NCBI RefSeq assembly: GCF_022201045.2
Contig: NC_068558.1
Coordinates: forward strand, 45,907,001-45,971,000
Origin: Citrus sinensis
Taxonomy: Eukaryota; Streptophyta; Magnoliopsida; Sapindales; Rutaceae
Length of the DNA stretch: 64,000 nt
Direction of reading: 5' to 3'
Shown: piece by piece, positions 51,436-64,000 of the stretch
How the letters are laid out: the number at the start of each line of letters is the position of its first letter
Numbering within the stretch: the first letter of the stretch is position 1
Notes under the pieces: generated by a model
Told to the model about the DNA's origin: nothing
Databases searched by the model: none
What the model saw: only the letters and a program-made list of their open reading frames with translations
Translations under genes and position numbers: made by a program

Positions 51436-53308
51436 AATTTTAGTACAGCCTGAGAAAATAGAAGCAGCAGTTACAAAATTTAACATAACAGGTGTGTACT
51501 GGCTGTATGCAGATCAACAACTTGGCTGAAAAATAACACAAACCATCTACAGAAATGGACGGATATTTAAACAAATAAGCTCAATGTACAAATATCTGTA
51601 ACCCCCATAAAATCAATTTACATCTTCGAATGAGGGGGGGGGAGGGGGAGGGGGAATTCAATTTCTACAAAATATCAATAAAGCATTAGGCGGAACAAGA
51701 AGAAAATGAACACTAAAACAATGGCTTCATCAACCGAGAAATCTAGCCAAGGTTACTGCTACCAAGGCTCTTACTTGCATGATTCCTCGAGCAGAAGTTT
51801 GTTGGCTAACTAACATAGCTAAAAATCCTATAACACAGTTACTTCAAAGTTGATACATCCATTTTTCAAGGTGACCCAGTTAGTTCCATCAAAACATGTA
51901 CCAATTAACAGGTGAAACTAAACTCGAATCTACACGTATGACATTTAATCAATGACATGAAAAACCGACAGAATTAACACATCAATATTAAAAGAATTCT
52001 CTCCAAGATCTATACCGAAACACGCGCAATTGCGCCAAAGCCAAATAAAATTAGAATTTATTCCCTGCCACCTTAGATAGAGTCGGTTTAGATACTGAAC
52101 ATGGAGCTCTTCAGGAAAGTGACTTATTAGCCGTGATTGATAGTTTCAGAGCTGGCAAAGGATTATTGTCAAAAACAAAGAAGAAATGATAGCGAACTTT
52201 TTGGTTTTCAATCAAGTTTGAGGAAAAGATACGAGACGCAGCTCAGCTACATTTCGTTTCTCTCGGATTGTCTCTGTTTTTGGGATTTCCAGTCAGCTTT
52301 CTGTAAAGAAAGCAAACAGAAGAACCCAAATGGAGGTATTAAAAAATGTTAAAGAAGAAAGGAAAATAAATACATACATATGTATATTTGTATATACACA
52401 CACATATGTATGGGAAAATATTTTGAGTATTAACAGTAATATATTTGAGAATTGGGAAAATTTTGGAATGTTGGGTTCGGGATTAGGAGTTGGGACATTA
52501 GATGTGAACGGAACAGATGAAAAGACTTCCTTGCCCGTGTTCAGAATAGTCAACGCAAAAGTGCTCTCTCATTCAGATTCATCGCTCCCGAGGAAAGGTT
52601 ATTTTCGTCCTTTTATCGATGGGCGTACACATCATGCATTCATGTTTGAGACGGTGGCGTTACACTGCCAGCCATCCGGTCTCATCTCACGTAACAACGT
52701 TCCTGTATACGCGCACAACTACAACAATTTCAGACCCAAACTAATCCCACTACGAGGGCAAATATGGTTGTACCCTGTATACAAACAAAAGCAATTGAAC
52801 TTAAAAAGGAAATTAATCAATCTATTTTCCAGACATCAGAATCATTGCATCATTAATCAGATCCTAAAAAATTCGGGCGCCACAACAAAACAAGTAGCCT
52901 ACAGAATCAGAAATCTTACTATTCGTGTTGGAAGCACAATCACAGGTGCACAACGGCGTGCACAGAAATAGAACGATTCAATTAAGGAGCGCATTGATGT
53001 CTTACTCAAGTTAACAAGTCTACAATAATTTCAATGCAGTATCATCACTTTCCGATTTCAGATTTCCCAGCAGTACAAACAGCTCTAACAACTGCTCTTG
53101 AAATCTATAAGGCTAACCAGCTCTGGATATACAACAAACATTTGGAAGCAATGTTTAAAGCTTCAACTATAGCTCAACCAGAGCGTGATTTTTCAATTTT
53201 CATTTCCCATTGAAATTTTTTTTTTTTTTTTCTGAATAACAAGTGGCTAGAGCACGCATATACTTGAAAGGTGATTGCTGCCGCAAAACAATTTACAGCA
53301 AGGGTAGA
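51436..53308. other. BRWD leader/promoter and MCM7 3' flank, with an unexplained long ORF
   Basis: A 5'-UTR intron of BRWD ends at 51453 (TTCTCAG acceptor on the minus strand). The first exon and promoter probably lie near 52000-52320. A 213-codon ATG ORF on the plus strand (52330-52971) has no recognisable domain. The rest up to 53308 is MCM7 3' UTR and flank. Confidence 0.5.
52330..52971 (+). CDS. hypothetical ORF, unrecognised
   Basis: A 213-codon ATG-to-stop frame in the BRWD-MCM7 intergenic region, antisense to both neighbours. The first 50 codons are low-complexity and AT-rich with Ile/Tyr/Asn; codons 55-140 look more protein-like (GSGLGVGTLDVNGTDEK, SSLPRKGYFRPFIDGRTHHA). The C-terminus is basic. 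I recognise no domain. It overlaps the likely BRWD promoter, so a chance ORF is the default explanation. Confidence 0.2.
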   Translation: MEVLKNVKEERKINTYICIFVYTHTYVWENILSINSNIFENWENFGMLGSGLGVGTLDVNGTDEKTSLPVFRIVNAKVLSHSDSSLPRKGYFRPFIDGRTHHAFMFETVALHCQPSGLISRNNVPVYAHNYNNFRPKLIPLRGQIWLYPVYKQKQLNLKRKLINLFSRHQNHCIINQILKNSGATTKQVAYRIRNLTIRVGSTITGAQRRAQK

Positions 53309-59455
<6,147 letters not shown>

Positions 59456-59522
59456 GGTTAGCGTTAGCAGCTGCAGTAAGAGGCAGAATGAGCAAATACG
59501 AGAATGAAAGAGAACAGGGGCC

Positions 59523-59564
59523 TTGGCGGGAAATGATGAGAGGGAAGACGGTTTGGCGGGAAAA
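59523..59564 (-). promoter_or_regulatory. paired E2F sites upstream of MCM7
   Basis: TTGGCGGGAAA (59523-59533) and TTTGGCGGGAAAA (59552-59564) both match the plant E2F/DP consensus TTTCCCGCC on the gene strand. Paired E2F sites are known in plant MCM promoters and give G1/S expression. Confidence 0.8.
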
Positions 59565-60237
59565 TATACGCGTAATTGATACGATATAATAGAGCAAATT
59601 GCGCCCGGTACACCTGGATACTTCAAAAATTATCTCAATATCCTTTAAAAATAGATAAAAAATTACTAAATTATCTTCATTTTAAAATATTTCAACTCAA
59701 CGGACAGCACCTCTCCCTTCTCTACTGAAGCAAACAAACACTCATCTGCTGCAATTTCCTCCATTATCAAATTCAAACAAACAAACACTGCAATTTCCTC
59801 ACTGGCATCACCTCTACTGAAACAAACATTCATTCTCCATATATGGTAAATCGAACTTCAACACGAGCAAACTAAGCCTGAAAAGGAGAAGCTGCCACAA
59901 CTGAGAAAGTGAAGCATAGTTCGTCACTACATAATCACCGGAGATAGTTGATCATTTACTGTAAAATTGTCAGAATGTAACTAGTTGAGACAAGTAATTC
60001 CATGTAATTAATTTTCTTGTTAATATTCAAGAGAAAAAAAATAAAAAGTTAGGGTTTTATATTGAAAAAATAGATTAATTAGTTGTGAGTCTCTCATAAC
60101 ATGTTCGAAAACAAATTTCTAGTTGTTTTGCTGCATGCAAATTGTGTAAAATTAATGGATTGTGCTGATTATAATTTTGTTATGTAACACAAGATTTAGT
60201 CGTGTAAGGTTATGTAAGATTCAAGGTTGTGTTTTAC

Positions 60238-60380
60238 ACGACTTTCATGTATTGCATGATTACACGACCTTCATGTATTGCACGATTACACGACCTTCAT
60301 GTATTGCATGTTTATACGACCTTCATGTATTATACAGTTATACGATCTTCTTGTATTACACAATTACACGACCTTCAATT
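60238..60380. repeat. 26-bp tandem array inside the MULE
   Basis: About 5.5 units with exact 26-bp spacing; ACGAC or ACGAT starts at 60238, 60264, 60290, 60316, 60342 and 60368. The unit reads ACGACCTTCATGTATTGCAT plus GATTAC. Confidence 0.92.
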
Positions 60381-60899
60381 CCACATTTTGCTTCTTGTCA
60401 ATAGAATCTGCACATTACATTTAGTTTAATTAGGCTCACAATAAATTAGAATTGTGCATATACCTTTACCTTGTGAAATGTCATTAATTAGAGAGATTCT
60501 TAATTTCCAATTATAAGTCATGGTAAGTCATGATATGTCTAGTTATGAGTGAAAATATTTTATCACTGCGAATGGTGTTCTTATGTGTATAACATTACAT
60601 TAATTTCCTATAGCTGATATTTTTTTTCTTAATTGATTTCATGGATTAATTATATGCAGGCATTCCTCATGTATGCTTGTATGCTTGGCCAGAGGAAGAA
60701 AGCACTTTGAAGATAAAAAAAAAAAAGAAAAAAACTTTTTAAATGGTTGTAATATGTTTAATTGCGACTTTAAAATTACACGAATTTTCCATTAATCATT
60801 AGATTAATTTAGTTCTTTAAAGACTTAATTTGTGCTAAGAATTTATATTTACTGCTATGCAGAAAATGTCAATGAAAATTATTAAAAAAAGAAGTGAAA

Positions 60900-61169
60900 T
60901 TAAATTAGAATTTTAAAAAATTCCACATCATCATTGGTTTGAATTGTAACTGGTGGCATAGGATCAGATGTCTTAAGTTTGAACTTCGTTGTGATTTCGA
61001 ATTCCGAAGTATCTATATCAATAACTTCAGCTATCTTCTCCACCAATGCGGCATATGTTGTCGATCGTGGTATCATTATCCCTTTAGCCTTTGAACTTTT
61101 GAACTTATACTCGTCATTTTGTTTAATCCATTCACCATTGAAGAGAATAGACACACGTACCAAAACCAT
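60900..61169 (-). pseudogene. MuDR-type transposase N-terminal fragment
   Basis: An 89-codon ORF beginning MVLVRVSILFNGEWIKQNDE and containing YKFKSSKAKGIMIPRSTTYA, then LVEKIAEVIDIDTSEFEIT and VEFFKILI. This beta-grasp-like start (a short strand, a NGEW turn, then a valine/isoleucine-rich helix) is the usual N-terminus of plant MuDR-family proteins. It ends in a stop after about 90 residues, where full transposases continue for 500 or more. It is probably a relic, or a captured exon whose downstream exons were deleted. Confidence 0.55.
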
Positions 61170-61217
61170 ATCTGATGATACAATAAAAATAATAATATTA
61201 AATTTCATATACAAGTA

Positions 61218-61375
61218 ACTACACGACCTACATGACCTACACGACTATATTACTTACACGACTTACACGACTATATTTCTTACATTACCTACACGACTAT
61301 ATTTCTTACATGACCTACACGACTTACACGACTATATTACTTACACGACCTACATGATTAACTATATGACGTACA
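61218..61375. repeat. 9-bp-periodic array inside the MULE
   Basis: Roughly seventeen degenerate 9-bp units of the form TACACGACT, TACATGACC or TATATTACT. The core TACACGAC is shared with the 26-bp array 850 bp away. Confidence 0.8.
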
Positions 61376-61904
61376 CAGTATCAAAAGAATGCACGACTCG
61401 AAATATTTTCGCCATAAATAAGTTATATTGCTGAAAAAAATAATTAAACAACCTACATTGCATATATTTCTACGTATAAGAAAAAATGGTGAAAATAAAA
61501 TATTGTAATGTGAGGAAAATTTCTAAATTTTCCTAAAAATTAAAAAATTTAAAACCCAACAACATTAACATACCTTATTGGGTTGTTTAATAAGCAATGC
61601 ACCTTTAAAGAAAGAATGGGTGTTAAAGAAATGAATACATAATTGTATTTGTGTAAGAAGTTATGGGAGATTTTGAGAGATTCTAAGAGATTTTGAAAGA
61701 ATCGGCAGCACAAATAGATTTAGGTGAAAGAAATGAGGAAAGAAATATGAAGACAATTCATTGAGTGCATTTGATGCATTCATTAAGGGTATTTCCGACT
61801 TTGCTCACATTTGTTAGGGTATCCATGAAAACCAAAAAGGGAGGGGGTATTTAAATAATTTTAAAACTATTAAAGGGTATTTAATTAAAAACCCCGATAT
61901 AATA

Positions 61905-63548
61905 TGGATTTTTCAGTTTTAATAAAGAATTAAAGATAAATCTTGATGAACGGTCGTGATCGAACATAAGAGGAAAAATCATGCCGTGGTTTTGATTTAT
62001 CATGATTAAGTTAAAAAAATTAAAAAACTCCACGACATGTCGTGTTAAAAATGATATTTCAAATGATATGTAATACACTTTCACCATGGTAAACATCGTA
62101 TGCCATGTCAAATTTTCTACCCATTAAATTTTTTTAATTAAAAATTACAATTTATTTTTTAAAATCACACTACATTCAAATTGTATTTAAAAAAATATAG
62201 CAAAACATTTTAATTTGTATATAGATGTCACTCTTTTGAAAAATAGGAAACATTGATAGAATTTCATATAATTCATGCAAATTTCTCATTTATTAACAAT
62301 GTTATGCTTGTTCATTTTAGACATCTAATTTGTATCTAAAGTGATGTATCACATAAATTATTTATTATCATGATAAATAATTTTATTATTTATTATTAAC
62401 ATATTGTTTTTACAATCTAATAATAAATCACTTATAAGATATCACATCATTTAGAATATAATCTACATAATTATAGAGTGTATTTGAGATTAAGGTTGGG
62501 CAGCTGTAATTTAAAAAGTACAACACCAAAATATTTGGTAAACACTAACTGCTGTAACTTATAGTCTATATTAATATAATTTTTTACTTATATAATAAAA
62601 AAATTATTATATTTTTAATAATTTTATCAAAATTATTATTTAAAATTTATATTTACTACATATTATTAACTTTTATTTAATAGTTACAATTTTTTTTTCA
62701 CAACCATTGTAATTTAAAAACTACAATACCTAAATCCCAAACGAAATTGTACTATTATTATACTGCAGATCCCAACAGTGTAGTAGTCAAGTTTTCATCA
62801 TTCGCATGCTATACAAACTTCATCCCCCGATTCATGCATACGAGATACGAGCATATCCCAAGACACCAAAAGCGAGAACCACAAATCAAGTGTAAAGAAC
62901 ACTCGTTTTATTCGATGGATCACGCTTACGATCAACTGAGGATCATAGTTTTATTAGACTACCCATCTAGCAATACAATATTCCTCCATCAAATATAATT
63001 CATATCTGTTCGCATCGACTGCAATAATCAAAGACAGATGGCAAAAGATAGGGAAGAAAAACAATTAAAACAGAAACCATTTAAGGTCCCGTACTAAGAG
63101 ACTTTGGCAGGAAGGACCCCAGTACATAAGCCTAATCATATTCATAAGAGTTTCATATACAGATACATCCTATAACTGCGGGAACATTCCCAACAGTCTG
63201 CACATCATAACCACACAGGAAAAATGAAATCTGATGTGCAGCAGCACTAAATGGCACTGTCCCAAGGTTAAATGGTTTATCTCAAACTGCAATAGTTAAG
63301 TTCTATTCCTTGAAAACTTCAAATAGTTTCCAACTTCCAAAGTTGTGCAGTATTATCACTTCAAAGATGCAATCAATCACCAGACTACTTAAAGCAGTCC
63401 CAAGGTGTCAGTAGGCAGATCATTCATCCAGACATACACGACATTGTGTCCAAAGAATCTCATGCAACTGAAAGCATTACAGGCTCAAGAAAATGTTAAC
63501 CCACCAACTGATTAGGAAAGGCTCATCACCAACTCTAATTTCCAATAT
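61905..63548. other. AT-rich intergenic DNA and 3' UTR of the VPS51-like gene
   Basis: The left kilobase is strongly AT-rich with no ORF of interest. From about 62750 base composition rises, and the last 500 bp before 63548 are probably 3' UTR of the minus-strand VPS51-like gene. Confidence 0.5.
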
Positions 63549-64000
63549 TTACGGAGATACTGCATTTAGGTCCCTTGTTTTTGCCAATTTTGCTTGTATG
63601 AGTTTGTCCAAGATGGGAGGCTCCAAAGGAATTGGGTCAAGACAACGTTCGGCAGCAGCAACTATCACCTGCAGATCAACAGATTAAGTCCATGTGTCAT
63701 AAAATTTTCCTCTTCTCACCTTCCTGGAGTGTCGGTATGAACTTCAGTAAATAAATAGCAATCGAAAAAGAGGTGATGCCAAAGGACAAGTTGCAGGAAA
63801 TAAATTTTGTTAAATGGAGTGACAAATTTTTCCTATCACCTCATCAAGCAAAAAGTCAATGGCAGCTTCATCTTCAACGGTTTCCTTTAAGGGAGTTCTA
63901 AGGTACTGGACATCCAACTGAATTTGCTGAAATCCACTTCGGTTATAAGTCTGGAGTCGGACAAATTCTTGGAAACTTTTAAGGCTAAGTTTTACTATAG
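63549..64000 (-). CDS. VPS51: VPS51-like vesicle-tethering subunit, C-terminal end (continues beyond right edge)
   Basis: Two C-terminal coding segments are visible: 63840-64000 (truncated by the window end) and 63549-63668 (39 codons plus stop), joined by a GT-AG intron in phase 0. The joined reading runs KSFQEFVRLQTYNRSGFQQI, then QLDVQYLRTPLKETVEDEAA, then IDFLLDE, then VIVAAAERCLDPIPLEPPIL and DKLIQAKLAK. This matches, from memory, the C-terminus of plant VPS51 (UNHINGED), a subunit shared by the GARP and EARP tethers at the trans-Golgi network. Only about 92 residues are visible, so I give moderate confidence. Confidence 0.75.

Larger units (their letters stand above)
59592..61895. mobile_element. 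non-autonomous Mutator-like (MULE) insertion with 9-bp target duplication
   Basis: A 2304-bp insert is bounded by a perfect direct repeat GATATAATA at 59583-59591 and 61896-61904 (one further base, C, also matches on the outer side). Nine bases is the diagnostic target duplication of Mutator-like elements. Inside are a minus-strand ORF resembling the N-terminal region of MuDR-type transposases (60900-61169), and two short-period arrays built on the core TACACGAC (60238-60380 and about 61218-61375). No catalytic DDE domain, zinc knuckle or SWIM domain is present, so the element cannot encode its own transposase. Terminal inverted repeats are not obvious: the ends read GAGCAAATTGCG and, inverted, GGGGTTTTTAAT. 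It may therefore be a non-TIR MULE or a diverged one. Confidence 0.65.

Noticed and set aside
60238-60380. CRISPR-like look of evenly spaced repeats
   Set aside because: The units are contiguous with no unique spacers, and the genome is eukaryotic.
60162-60404. 80-codon plus-strand ORF over the 26-bp array
   Set aside because: It is simply the translated tandem repeat; 26 is not a multiple of three, so the frames rotate and no repeated protein motif is preserved.

Overview
This is plant nuclear DNA, almost certainly from a eudicot. It is AT-rich. Its genes are split by many short GT-AG introns, and every product I can name is a eukaryotic or plant-specific family. A Citrus-like woody eudicot would fit, but I cannot prove the genus from sequence alone. 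All exon boundaries below were read by eye: acceptor and donor dinucleotides were matched and phases checked so that the exon lengths sum to a multiple of three.

Layout from left to right. The 5' end of a SAR1 COPII GTPase gene lies on the minus strand at the left edge (497-1178, running off the window). After an AT-rich gap holding a four-copy tandem repeat (about 2901-3680) come a small ribosomal protein eL29 gene (+, 4318-4582) and a universal stress protein gene (-, 6001-6819). About 4 kb of gene-poor DNA precedes a membrane RING-CH E3 ligase gene (+, 10758-12712). This is convergent with a complete 21-exon MSH6 mismatch-repair gene (-, 13485-22245). MSH6 shares a 430 bp divergent promoter with an intronless mitochondrial PPR gene (+, 22675-24636).

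A second gene-poor stretch of about 5.3 kb leads to CKI1, a hybrid histidine kinase (+, 29973-34433). It is followed by a small acidic-tailed protein (-, 35126-35407), the 18S rRNA dimethylase DIM1 (-, 37350-38837) and a 23-exon WD40-bromodomain gene of the BRWD/PHIP type (-, 39430-51435). As I remember the Arabidopsis map, CKI1, DIM1A and a WD40-bromodomain gene are also neighbours on chromosome 2, so this looks like conserved gene order.

The right end holds the complete 15-exon MCM7 replicative helicase gene (-, 53309-59455). Two E2F-type sites lie just upstream. Right behind them is a 2.3 kb insertion (59592-61895) flanked by a perfect 9-bp direct repeat. It contains a MuDR-type N-terminal ORF fragment and two short-period arrays, so I read it as a non-autonomous Mutator-like element. 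The 3' end of a VPS51-like gene (-, 63549-64000) runs off the right edge.

Two genome-maintenance genes, MSH6 and MCM7, both carry E2F-like promoter sites, which suggests S-phase expression for both. I found no CRISPR array, prokaryotic operon or novel multi-gene system. The most interesting signals are the element inserted in the MCM7 promoter, a tandem duplication of an exon end with a decayed splice donor in BRWD, a 66-bp in-frame duplication in CKI1, and a telomere-like tract that is translated in MSH6.
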